Source: Burkholderiaceae bacterium (GTDB lineage: Bacteria; Pseudomonadota; Gammaproteobacteria; Burkholderiales; Burkholderiaceae_E). Taken from it: 64,000 bases of DNA. The DNA is taken from positions 1 through 64,000 of the forward strand of contig JADJVQ010000031.1 of assembly GCA_016710525.1 (NCBI GenBank), read 5' to 3'. Under the pieces are notes generated by a model, which was not told the DNA's origin, did not search any database, and saw nothing but the letters and a program-made list of their open reading frames with translations. Both the position numbers and the translations under genes were made by a program. This document shows, piece after piece, positions 43,975-55,354 of the stretch (position 1 is its first letter; every line of letters starts with the position of its first letter).

Positions 43975-44134
43975 GGGCGCCAGTAAACCATAGCCGGCGA
44001 CCGGGCGCAGGACGCAATAGGTTAGAATTCAAGGCTTTACTGTCGTTCGGCAGGCCTTTCGCAGCGGTTTCACGTGCTGTGTCGGCGCTCTGCCCTCGAA
44101 GATCAAACCCACCTGGACAGCCTCCCTTCCGCGC

Positions 44135-46786
<2,652 letters not shown>

Positions 46787-46849
46787 GGCAGCGTTTCAAA
46801 CGGGCCGTGTCCGGGCTGCGGGCCGGTGGGCGTTTGTTAACATCCGTCC

Positions 46850-47950
46850 ATGTCCGACGCGCCCCAATCCCCGTCGCCGGATCGCCAGCTTGGCGATCTG
46901 CGCGTTCGTATCGACGACGTCGATACCCGCCTTCTCGAACTGCTCAACGAGCGCGCCCGGCTGGCGCTCGAGGTGGGCGAGGTCAAGAAGCTCACCAACG
47001 CACCGGTCTACCGCCCGGAACGCGAAGCCCAGGTGATCGCGCGGCTGCGCGGCCTGAATGCCGGGCCGCTGGGCGGCGATGCCATCGAAGCCATCCAGCG
47101 GGAAGTCATGTCCGCCTGCCGCGAACTCGAGCGGCGCATGCGCGTGGCCTTCCTGGGGCCGGTGGGCACTTACAGCGAACAGGCCCTGATCCGCCATTTC
47201 GGCCACGGTGTCGAGGCTGTGGCCTGCTCCAGTGTCGACGAGGTGTTTCGCCTGACCGAGGCCAAGGGGGCCGACTTCGGCGTGGTGCCGGTCGAAAACT
47301 CCACCGAAGGTGCGGTGACGCGACCGCTCGACCTGATGCTCCAGTCGCCGCTGCGCATCAGCGGCGAGGTCACACTGCCGATCCGCCATAACCTGCTGAC
47401 CCGCACGGGCAAGCTCGAGGGCGTGACGCGCATCTGCGCCCATCCGCAGGCGCTCGCCCAGTGCCAGGGCTGGCTTGACCGCAACTGCCCGGGCATCGCC
47501 CGGGTGCCGGTTTCCTCCAATGCCGAAGGCGCCCGGCTGGCTGCCGAAGACACCGCCACGGCGGGCATCGCCGGCGACAGCGCCGCGCTGACCTACGGAC
47601 TCACGGCGGTCGCCAGCGCGATCCAGGACGATCCCCAGAACCGCACCCGATTCGTGATCATCGGCTGGCACGAGTGCACGCCCAGCGGCGCCGACCAGAC
47701 ATCCCTGATCCTGTCCGTGCCAGATCGCGCGGGCGCGGTCCATGCCCTGATCGAGCCGCTGGCGCGCCATGGGGTGTCGATGAAGCGGTTCGAGTCGCGC
47801 CCGGCCCGCCAGGGCACCTGGGAGTACTACTTCTATCTCGATCTGATCGGTCACGAGCACGACGCCCAGATGGCGCCGGCGCTGGCCGAACTCAAACGCA
47901 ACGCCGCCTTCTACAAGGTGGTGGGTTCTTATCCCAGGGCATCCTCATGA
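46850..47950 (+). CDS. pheA: Bifunctional chorismate mutase / prephenate dehydratase
   Basis: 366 residues in three parts. Residues about 12-100 are an AroQ chorismate mutase (LGDLRVRIDDVDTRLLELLNERARLALEVGEVK). About 105-280 are prephenate dehydratase (VAFLGPVGTYSEQALIRHFG, VPVENSTEGAVTRPLDLM, NRTRFVIIG). About 285-366 are an ACT regulatory domain (TSLILSVPDRAGAVHALIEPLARHGVSMKRFESRPARQGTWEYYFYLDL, with the ESRP motif that binds Phe). Follows gyrA by 63 bases; serC, which normally lies between in Burkholderiales, is absent. The stop overlaps the hisC start. Confidence 0.96.
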   Translation: MSDAPQSPSPDRQLGDLRVRIDDVDTRLLELLNERARLALEVGEVKKLTNAPVYRPEREAQVIARLRGLNAGPLGGDAIEAIQREVMSACRELERRMRVAFLGPVGTYSEQALIRHFGHGVEAVACSSVDEVFRLTEAKGADFGVVPVENSTEGAVTRPLDLMLQSPLRISGEVTLPIRHNLLTRTGKLEGVTRICAHPQALAQCQGWLDRNCPGIARVPVSSNAEGARLAAEDTATAGIAGDSAALTYGLTAVASAIQDDPQNRTRFVIIGWHECTPSGADQTSLILSVPDRAGAVHALIEPLARHGVSMKRFESRPARQGTWEYYFYLDLIGHEHDAQMAPALAELKRNAAFYKVVGSYPRASS

Positions 47951-49064
47951 CGCTGCACGCTCCCGATTACGTCCGTGGCATTGCTCCGTACCAGGCGGGC
48001 AAGCCCATTTCCGAGCTCGCGCGCGAGTACGGCCTGCGTGAAGACAGCATCGTCAAGCTCGCGTCCAACGAGAACCCGCTGGGCATGCCGGATTCGGCGC
48101 GCCAGGCCATCGTGGCGGCGCTCGGCGAGCTCGGGCGCTATCCCGATTCGAACGGTTTCGAGCTGAAGGCGGCGCTGGCCAGCCGCTACGATGTGCCGGC
48201 CAGCTGGATCACGCTGGGCAATGGCTCCAACGACACCCTCGAACTGGCCGCGCATGCGCTGGTCCAGCCCGGCGAGTCGGTCGTCTATTCGCAGTATTCG
48301 TTCGCGGTGTATGCGCTGGCCACCCAGGAAGTCGGTGCGCGCGCGATCGTCGTGCCGGCGCGCGACTACGGCCACGACCTCGATGCGATGGCGGCGGCGA
48401 TCGCGCCCGACACCCGACTGGTGTTCATCGCCAATCCCAACAATCCGACCGGCACCTTCCTGTCGGCCCCGGCCATCGAAGCCTTCCTGGCCAAGGTGCC
48501 CGCCAGGGTGGTGGTCGTGCTGGACGAGGCTTACAACGAATACCTGCGGCCCGAACACCGTTTCGACTCCACCGCCTGGGTCAAGCGCTACCCGAACCTG
48601 CTGGTGTCGCGCACCTTCTCGAAGGCGTATGGCCTGGCCGGGCTGCGGGTCGGATTCGGCCTGGCCCAGCCCGAGCTCACCGATCTGCTCAATCGGGTGC
48701 GCCAGCCGTTCAATGTCAATTCGATGGCGCAGGCTGCCGCGATCGCCGCCCTGTCCGACCAGGCCTTCCTCGCGCGCAGCTACGAAATCAATCGGCAGGG
48801 ACTGGAGCGGCTGCAGGCTGAATTCAGCGCGCTCGGCCTGGACTATGTGCCTTCCTATGGCAATTTCGTGCTGGTCAAGGTGGGCGATGCGCCTGCCATC
48901 TACGAGAAACTGCTTCGTTCGGGCGTGATCGTGCGGCCGGTGGGCAACTACGGGCTGCCCGAATGGCTGCGTGTGTCGATCGGCCTGCCGGCAGAGAACG
49001 AAGCCTTCCTGGCGGCGTTGCGCGCCGCGCTGGGTCGGCTGCACGGGGCGCCGGGCTGGCCGGT
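47947..49064 (+). CDS. hisC: Histidinol-phosphate aminotransferase
   Basis: PLP-dependent class I/II aminotransferase; about 365 residues to the family end near ALRAALGRLHG. Motifs: VKLASNENPLGMPDSA, LGNGSNDTLELAAHAL, IANPNNPTGTF, VLDEAYNEYL, and the PLP lysine in SRTFSKAYGLAGLRVGF. The ATG at 47947 overlaps pheA. No stop separates it from tyrA: the frame stays open into LILGVGMIGGS, giving an apparent fusion. A TGA exists one frame away at the junction (about 49066), so a lost base is the likelier explanation. The end given is approximate. Confidence 0.92.
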
Positions 49065-49987
49065 CTTGATCGGGAGGCCCCTGATTCTCGGGGTCGGCAT
49101 GATTGGCGGCTCGGTCGCCGCGGCCTGCCGCACGCGTGGCGTGGTGACGCGGGTGACCGGCTATACGCCGCAGTCCGACGCGCGCGACGCGCTCGCCCTG
49201 GGCCTGATCGATGCCGCCTGCCGACAGGGTCGCCGAGGCGGTCGCGCGATGCCGACCTGGTCTGGCGGCGCCCATCTCCGCGAAGCCGGCCCTCTTCTCG
49301 GACATCCGGTCCGGCATCTGCGCGCCGATGCGCTCGTCACCGACTGCGCCAGCACCAAAGCCAGCACGGTCGCGGCGGCGCGCGAGCGGCTGGGCGCGGC
49401 GTTCGCCCGTTACGTGCCGTCGCACCCGATCGCGGGCTCCGAGCGCCATGGCCCGCAGGCGGCGCGAGCCGACCTGTTCGATGGCGCCATGGTGATCGTC
49501 TGACCTCACCCCAGAACAGCATTTGCGGCGTGCGCGCATCCGCGCTTGCTGGGCTGCGCCCGGCCCGCGGGTGGTCGAGCTCGACCCGCCCGTGCACGAC
49601 CGGGTGTTCGCCGAGGTCTCGCACTGGCCGCATGCCGTGGTGTTCGCGATGTGCTCGGCAATCGCCAATGGCAGGTTTGCCGACGATGCGCTGCGCTTTG
49701 CCGGCGCGGGCCTGCGCGACAGTTCGCGCATCGGCGCTTCATCGCCGCAGTTGTGGGCCGACATCCTGCTGGACAATCGCGAGCCCGTACTGGACTGCGC
49801 CCGCGCCTTCGAGGCGGAACTGGCTGCGCTGCTGGCGGCGTTGCGGGCCGGCGATCGCACGGCACTGGCTGCTTGCTTCGAGCCAGGCAGCCGCTGGCGT
49901 CAGGCGCTCAAGCCCGGACCGGGCGGCGGCAGGGGGGGGTGGGGGGCGGGGGGGGCGGCCCCGGGGGGGGGGGGACGGCTGGCGTGA
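49065..49987 (+). CDS. tyrA: Prephenate dehydrogenase (at least four frame breaks)
   Basis: Readable blocks in order: LILGVGMIGGSVAAACRTRG (NAD motif), GLIDAAC, then AAPISAKPALFSDI, TDCASTKASTVAAARERLGAAF, YVPSHPIAGSERHGPQAARADLFDGAMVIV, SHWPHAVVFAMCSAIANGRFADDALRFAGAGLRDSSRIGASSPQLWADILLDN, ending EPGSRWRQALK. Together these give the whole of a TyrA of about 300 residues, but in three frames, with breaks near 49225, 49250, 49310 and 49505-49555. The last codons run into a G homopolymer. Start TTG near 49073 is a guess. Confidence 0.85.
49925..49980. other. Poly-G stretch
   Basis: From about 49925 to 49975 the plus strand is nearly all G, including runs of 8 and of about 11, at the 3' end of tyrA. 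Unlike anything around it except 35.7-36.0 kb; most likely a consensus artefact. Confidence 0.7.
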
Positions 49988-50046
49988 CGCTGGCGCGGAC
50001 GCGACGGGCGGCCGGGCGCGTTCGGCACGCGCCCGGCCCCAGCCTT

Positions 50047-50445
50047 TCAGGCCCCGCGCGGCCGGACGTGCCGCTGGTGATAGGTGCGAAGTTCCGTCAG
50101 CTCGGCGACCACCGGGAACGGAAAGCCCTGGCGTTTGCCGCGCTTGTCGATCAGCAGCGAGTCGACATAGTCGTCGAATGCCTTGGGAATGTCCCAGACG
50201 GCCGCCAGCTGATTGACGATGCGCGGGAAGCCCCCGCGCAAGGCCACCAGACGGATGTGCGGCGGCAGGATCTGCAGCAGCGCCACCGCGTGTTCGTTGA
50301 GCGTGCGAACCTGGGGCGCGGTCCGGGGAGGGTCGGAGCGGCGGCGGCCGTATCCGGCGCCCCCGGCCGGTCTGAGCAGCGCAGGCGTGGATTTAACCGG
50401 CAGGTTGCGGCTGGTGTCGCGTGTCTCGGCAGCGGCGTTGCGCAC
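50047..50445 (-). CDS. Conserved hypothetical protein
   Basis: 132 residues from a GTG start at 50445. The N-terminal 45 residues are Arg/Pro-rich and probably a linker or wrong start. The rest (EHAVALLQILPPHIRLVALRGGFPRIVNQLAAVWDIPKAFDDYVDSLLIDKRGKRQGFPFPVVAELTELRTYH) has ordinary codon use and amphipathic helices, so it is a real domain I cannot name. It lies opposite to the surrounding aromatic amino-acid genes, between tyrA and aroA. No membrane segment or signal. Function unknown. Confidence 0.65.
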   Translation of the reverse strand: MRNAAAETRDTSRNLPVKSTPALLRPAGGAGYGRRRSDPPRTAPQVRTLNEHAVALLQILPPHIRLVALRGGFPRIVNQLAAVWDIPKAFDDYVDSLLIDKRGKRQGFPFPVVAELTELRTYHQRHVRPRGA

Positions 50446-50494
50446 GGTTTGAGCCGCGCGCTTGGAGATGCGCGACAGCAGGGCGTCACCGGCC

Positions 50495-50524
50495 TTGTTT
50501 GTGGGGCCTCCCGCCCGGTAAAAT
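50495..50524 (+). promoter_or_regulatory. Candidate aroA promoter
   Basis: TTGTTT (50495-50500), 18 bases, TAAAAT (50519-50524), about 67 bases before the aroA ATG. An own promoter is expected here, because the opposite-strand hypothetical gene interrupts cotranscription from hisC-tyrA. Not supported by anything beyond the match. Confidence 0.35.
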
Positions 50525-50590
50525 CCGCAGTCAATGCGAAGAGATGGCGCACTGTGCGCCCCCGCAACCGTCGGGCACAGGAATTATTTC

Positions 50591-51916
50591 ATGGCAAATG
50601 GGTTCACGATAGCGGGCGGTGGCAGTCTGACGGGCCGCCTGCGGGTGCCGGGCGACAAGTCGATCTCCCATCGCTCGATGATGCTCGGCGCGCTGGCCGA
50701 CGGCGTGACCCAAGTCACCGGATTCCTGAGGGCGCCGACGCGATCTCGACCATGAACGTGTTCCGCGCGCTGGGCGTGCGGATCGAGGGCGCGGACCAGG
50801 CGGGTGACGGTGCACGAGGTCGGGTTCGCGGCCTGCGCGGCGCCCGCACCCCCTGGACTGCGGCAATGCCGGCACTGCCATGCGCCTGCTGATGGGCCTG
50901 CTGGCCGGACAGCGCTTCGAATCCGTGCTGATTGGCGACGAGAGTCTGTCTCGGCGCCCCATGCGCCGGGTCGCCGATCCGCTGGCGCTGATGGGCGCGC
51001 GCATCGAAACCGCCGCCGGGGGCACGCCTCCCGTGCGCATCCTGCCCAGCGGCGGGCTCAAGGGCATCGACTACGCGCTGCCGGTCGCCAGCGCCCAGGT
51101 CAAGTCGGCCATCCTGCTGGCCGGCCTGTACGCCGAGGGCGAAACCTCGGTGACCGAGCCCGCGCCCACGCGCGACCACACCGAGCGCATGCTCAGCGGC
51201 TTTGGCGTGAAGCTCGACCGGGTGGGCGCCCGGGCCAGCCTGCGCGGCGGCCAGCGGCTGCGCGCCACCACGCTCGATGTGCCCGCCGACATCTCGTCGG
51301 CTGCCTTCTTCCTGGTTGGTGCCTCCATCGCCGCCGGTTCCGATCTGGTGCTCGAGCATGTCGGCATGAATCCCACCCGCACCGGGATCATCGAGATCCT
51401 GCGGCTGATGGGCGCGCGGATCGAGGTGCTGGCGCCGCGCGAGGTCGGCGGCGAGCCGGTCGCCGACCTGCGGGTGCGTTCCAGCGCGCTGCGCGGCATC
51501 GAAGTCCCGCCCGGGCTGGTGCCGCTGGCGATCGACGAGTTCCCCGCGCTGTTCGTCGCGGCGGCCTGCGCACAGGGGCGAACGGTGGTGACTGGCGCCG
51601 CGGAACTGCGGGTCAAGGAGTCCGACCGGATCGCGACGATGGCCACCGGGCTGGCGGCGGTCGGCTTTCCGGTGCAGCCCACCGAGGACGGCATGATCAT
51701 CGATGGCCGCGGCGGCGATGACCTGCCCTTTGCCGGCGGCACGGTCGACTCGCATGGCGACCACCGCATCGCGATGGCCTTCGCGATGGCCGCGCTGCGC
51801 TCGCGCGGCCCGTCCACGTTCGCGACACAGCCAACGTGGCCACCTCGTTCCCGGGTTTCACCGGCCTGGCGGCGGCGGCTGGCGTACGGATCGCCGATGC
51901 CGATCTCCCAGCCTGA
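50591..51916 (+). CDS. aroA: 3-phosphoshikimate 1-carboxyvinyltransferase (EPSP synthase), three frame breaks
   Basis: Starts MANGFTIAGGGSLTGRLRVPGDKSISHRSMMLGALADG, with the substrate-binding GDKSISHR. Then ADAISTMNVFRALGVRI, DCGNAGTAMRLLMGLLAGQ, SAQVKSAILLAGLYAEG, PADISSAAFFLVGASIA, LRVKESDRI and VDSHGDHRIAMAFAMAAL. The end VATSFPGFTGLAAAAGVRIADADLPA precedes TGA 51914-51916. Frame changes lie near 50730, 50800-50850 and 51810. The summed 442 codons agree with the family. An essential shikimate-pathway gene, so these breaks are very probably not real. Confidence 0.92.
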
Positions 51917-51923
51917 GCCGCCT

Positions 51924-52603
51924 GTGAGCGAGCCCGGCCCACCGCGGTGCGCCCTGATCACGATCGACGGCCCGACCGCCTCCGGCAAGGGCACGATCGC
52001 GCAGGGCGTCGCCAGCGCGCTCGGCTGGCACGTCTGGATTCCGGTGCGCTGTACCGGCTGGTCGCCCAGGAGGCGCTGGCCCGGGCCTGGCGCTGGACGA
52101 CGCGCCGGCGCTGGCCGCGCTGACGGCCAGCTCGGGATCGCGCTTGGCCCGCCGGGCCGCGGCTAGGGCAGCCGGTGGGCGACGAGACTCCGCGATCCGC
52201 GACGAGGAGGTCGGCACGGCGGCCTCGCGGATCGCCGTGCTGGCGCCGGTGCGCAGCGCACTGCTCGCCCTGCAGCGGGCCGCCCGTCGGCCTCCGGGCC
52301 TGGTGGCGGACGGCCGCGACATGGGAACCGTGGTGTTCCCCGACGCCGAACTGAAGGTCTTTCTGACGGCCAGCGCCGAGTCGCGCGCCACCCGTCGTCA
52401 TAAGCAGTTGATCGAAAAGGGATTTTCTGCTAACGTCGACGACCTTTTGCAGGATTTGCGGGTTCGTGATCAGCGCGATGCATCGCGCGAGCACGCACCT
52501 TTGCAGGCTGCAGCAAGGGGCGGTGATCATCGACTCCACGCATCTCGATGTGGCTCAAACCATCGAGCGTGTGCTGCAGGAGTGGCGCCGCCGCGTCGTC
52601 TGA
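51924..52603 (+). CDS. cmk: Cytidylate kinase (several frame breaks)
   Basis: GTG start 51924 gives SEPGPPRCALITIDGPTASGKGTIAQGVASALGWH, the P-loop of CMP kinase. Then DSGALYRLVAQEALA, LALDDAPALAALTA, VADGRDMGTVVFPDAELKVFLTASAESRATRRHKQL, NVDDLLQDLRVRDQRDASREHAPL and VIIDSTHLDVAQTIERVLQEWRR, ending TGA 52601-52603. Frames change near 52030, 52090-52100, 52150-52170 and 52505. Always lies between aroA and rpsA in this group. Phosphorylates CMP/dCMP. Confidence 0.88.
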
Positions 52604-52847
52604 CGCCAGGGGGCGGCCGTGTGGCCGGTCCGGGCGAAGGCCGTCGCAAATGGTGCTTTCGTCGAGGCTGCAAGCCGGTTTTCCCGTCAACGTCGTCCGT
52701 CTGTCTGCGGATGTCTCTGGCAGGCCTGATCGGGGCGCGGTCAGAGCGTGAGCGGGTACCTCAACACCGCTGGGACGGCACGCGCTTCGCGTGGGTCTTC
52801 GAAGGCCACGCATCGTCGGCCGCTCGGCGCGAAATCTGGAATACAAA

Positions 52848-54563
52848 TTGACAACTGCTGAAACAACCGCCGTCCCCGGCATGGAAAGCTTCGCCCAGCT
52901 CTTTGAAGAGTCCCTCTCCCTCAAGGAGATGCGGGCCGGCGAAGTGATCATGGCCGAGGTCGTGCGCATCGATCACAATTTTGTGGTCGTGAACGCCGGA
53001 CTGAAGTCCGAGAGCTACATCGACATCACCGAGTTCCACAACGACCGTGGCGAACTCGACGTCGAAATCGGCGACTTCGTCAGCGTGGCCATCGATTCGC
53101 TCGAGAACGGCTACGGCGAGACCCGCCTGTCGCGCGATCGCGCCAAGCGCCTGGCCGCCTGGATCAACCTCGAGAAGGCGCTGGACTCGGCCGAACTCGT
53201 CACCGGCACCATCACCGGCAAGGTCAAGGGCGGCCTGACCGTCATGACCAACGGCATCCGCGCGTTCCTGCCCGGCTCGCTGATCGACACCCGTCCGGTC
53301 AAGGACACCACGCCGTTCGAGGGCAAGACCCTCGAGTTCCGCGTGATCAAGCTCGACCGCAAGCGCAACAACGTCGTGGTGTCGCGCCGTGCCGTCATCG
53401 AACTCACCCAGGGCGAAGAGCGCGCCAAGCTGCTCGAGACGCTGCACGAAGGCGCGATCGTCAAAGGCGTGGTCAAGAACATCACCGACTACGGCGCATT
53501 CGTCGATCTGGGCGGCATCGACGGCCTGCTGCACATCACCGACATGGCCTGGCGCCGCGTGCGTCACCCGTCGGAAGTGCTGTCCGTCGGCCAGGAAGTC
53601 ACCGCCAAGGTCCTCAAGTTCGACCAGGAAAAGAACCGCGTCTCGCTGGGCGTCAAGCAGCTGGGCGACGATCCCTGGATCGGCATCGGCCGTCGCTACC
53701 CGCAGGGCACGCGCATGTTCGGCAAGGTCACGAACATCACCGACTACGGTGCATTCGTCGAGATCGAACCCGGCATCGAAGGCCTGGTGCACGTCTCCGA
53801 GATGGACTGGACCAACAAGAACGTCAACCCCGGCAAGATCGTTCAGCTGAACGACGAAGTCGAGGTGATGGTGCTCGAGATCGACGAAGACCGTCGCCGC
53901 ATCTCGCTGGGCATGAAGCAGTGCAAGCCCAATCCGTGGGAAGAGTTCTCCGACAACCATCGCAAGAACGACAAGGTCCGGGGCACCATCAAGTCGATCA
54001 CCGACTTCGGCGTGTTCATCGGCCTGCCGGGCGGCATCGATGGCCTGGTCCATCTGTCGGACCTGTCCTGGAACAAGTCGGGCGAAGAAGCGGTTCGCGA
54101 CTTCAAGAAGGGCGATGAAGTCGAAGCCATGGTGCTGGCCATCGACACCGAGCGTGAGCGCATCTCGCTGGGCATCAAGCAGATGGAAGGCGACCCCTTC
54201 AACAACTACGCCGGTGTTCACGAGAAGGGCAGCGTCGTCAAGGGCATCGTCAAGAGCGTCGAGCCGCGTGGCGCCGTCATCGATCTGGGCAACGACATCG
54301 AGGGCTATCTGCGTGCCTCCGAGCTGTCGCGCGACCGTGTCGAAGACGCCCGCAACCTGCTCAAGGAAGGCGAAGAAGTCGAGACGATGGTCATCAACGT
54401 CGATCGCAAGACGCGCTCCATCAGCCTGTCGATCAAGGCCAAGGACAACGTCGAGACCGCCGAGCAGATGCAACGGATCGCCGCCGAGAGCAGCGCGGTG
54501 TCCGGCACCACCAACCTTGGCGCGCTGCTGCGGGCCAAGCTCGACAGCCAGAAGGATTCCTGA
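52848..54563 (+). CDS. rpsA: 30S ribosomal protein S1
   Basis: About 571 residues with six S1 (OB-fold) repeats. ESFAQLFEESLSLKEMRAGEVIMAEVVRIDHNFVVVNAGLKSE opens repeat 1. Repeats 3-6 show the typical pairs KNITDYGAFVDLGGIDGLLHITDMAW, TNITDYGAFVEIEPGIEGLVHVSEMDW, KSITDFGVFIGLPGGIDGLVHLSDLSW and KSVEPRGAVIDLGNDIEGYLRASEL. Start chosen at TTG 52848 (TTAETTAVPG before MESF), because relatives carry a similar leader; ATG 52881 is the alternative. Intact frame. Confidence 0.96.
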   Translation: MTTAETTAVPGMESFAQLFEESLSLKEMRAGEVIMAEVVRIDHNFVVVNAGLKSESYIDITEFHNDRGELDVEIGDFVSVAIDSLENGYGETRLSRDRAKRLAAWINLEKALDSAELVTGTITGKVKGGLTVMTNGIRAFLPGSLIDTRPVKDTTPFEGKTLEFRVIKLDRKRNNVVVSRRAVIELTQGEERAKLLETLHEGAIVKGVVKNITDYGAFVDLGGIDGLLHITDMAWRRVRHPSEVLSVGQEVTAKVLKFDQEKNRVSLGVKQLGDDPWIGIGRRYPQGTRMFGKVTNITDYGAFVEIEPGIEGLVHVSEMDWTNKNVNPGKIVQLNDEVEVMVLEIDEDRRRISLGMKQCKPNPWEEFSDNHRKNDKVRGTIKSITDFGVFIGLPGGIDGLVHLSDLSWNKSGEEAVRDFKKGDEVEAMVLAIDTERERISLGIKQMEGDPFNNYAGVHEKGSVVKGIVKSVEPRGAVIDLGNDIEGYLRASELSRDRVEDARNLLKEGEEVETMVINVDRKTRSISLSIKAKDNVETAEQMQRIAAESSAVSGTTNLGALLRAKLDSQKDS

Positions 54564-54652
54564 TCCTGATGGCGGGCTGACCACCTGAATCGGCAACGAT
54601 GGCCATGAACGAAGACCTGTTCGACGATCGCGGGGACGATGGCGTCCCCACG

Positions 54653-54949
54653 ATGACCAAGTCCGAGCTCATCGGCCGCCTGGCCGAGAAGTACCCGCAG
54701 CTGGTCGCCAAAGATGCCGAGTTCGCGGTAAAGACCATTCTCGATGCGATGTCCAAGACCCTTTCCGAAGGGCATCGCATCGAAATCCGCGGATTTGGCA
54801 GCTTTTCGCTTTCGCATCGGCCGCCTCGTGTGGGCCGAAACCCGAAGTCCGGTGAACGCGTGCTGGTTCCCGAGAAGCGGGTGCCGCACTTCAAGCCCGG
54901 CAAAGAGCTGCGCGAACGCGTCGACGCGGCCATCCGGCAACTTCCCTGA
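54653..54949 (+). CDS. ihfB: Integration host factor subunit beta
   Basis: 98-residue DNA-bending HU/IHF-fold protein. MTKSELIGRLAEKYPQLVAKDAEFAVKTILDAMSKTLSEGHRIEIRGFGSFSLSHRPPRVGRNPKSGERVLVPEKRVPHFKPGKELRERV includes the DNA-intercalating beta arm GRNPKSGE. ATG 54653 is chosen over an in-frame ATG at 54599, because family members begin MTKSELI. Follows rpsA, as is usual. Confidence 0.96.
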   Translation: MTKSELIGRLAEKYPQLVAKDAEFAVKTILDAMSKTLSEGHRIEIRGFGSFSLSHRPPRVGRNPKSGERVLVPEKRVPHFKPGKELRERVDAAIRQLP

Positions 54950-55012
54950 TTCCCCCGCGTTCGTGACGGGCCGCCCGCGCGGCGTTCGTGCGAACCTCGC
55001 AAGGAGGCAACG

Positions 55013-55342
55013 ATGCGACTCATCGCCTGGATCATCCGGGTCATGCTCTTTCTTGCGGCCCTCGGTTTTGCGCTCTCCAATACCGGTCTCACCGAATTGC
55101 GTTTTTTCGGCGTCGACGTGGTGTGGCGTGCGCCGCTGGTGATCTTTCTGCTGGCGTTTTTTGCGGCGGGCACGGCGATGGGTCTGCTGGGTGTCGTGCC
55201 GATGCTGTTTCGTCAGCGCCGCGAGATCACCCGCCTGCGTCGCGAGATCAAGACCAATGCCCGAAATCTGCCGGCAACGCAGCCGGCGCCGCCGGATGTG
55301 CCGGCCACCGGACCCCTCGCAAGCGGCTTGCCGTTGCGCTGA
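55013..55342 (+). CDS. lapA: LapA-domain (DUF1049) inner-membrane protein
   Basis: 109 residues with two transmembrane segments (LIAWIIRVMLFLAALGFALSN and APLVIFLLAFFAAGTAMGLLGVV), then a short basic cytoplasmic helix RRREITRLRREIK-like. It has a strong ribosome site, AAGGAGG at 55001-55007. Partner of LapB in controlling LpxC turnover and lipopolysaccharide assembly. Located between ihfB and lapB, as expected. Confidence 0.9.
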   Translation: MRLIAWIIRVMLFLAALGFALSNTGLTELRFFGVDVVWRAPLVIFLLAFFAAGTAMGLLGVVPMLFRQRREITRLRREIKTNARNLPATQPAPPDVPATGPLASGLPLR

Positions 55343-55354
55343 CCCCGGGCCGAC

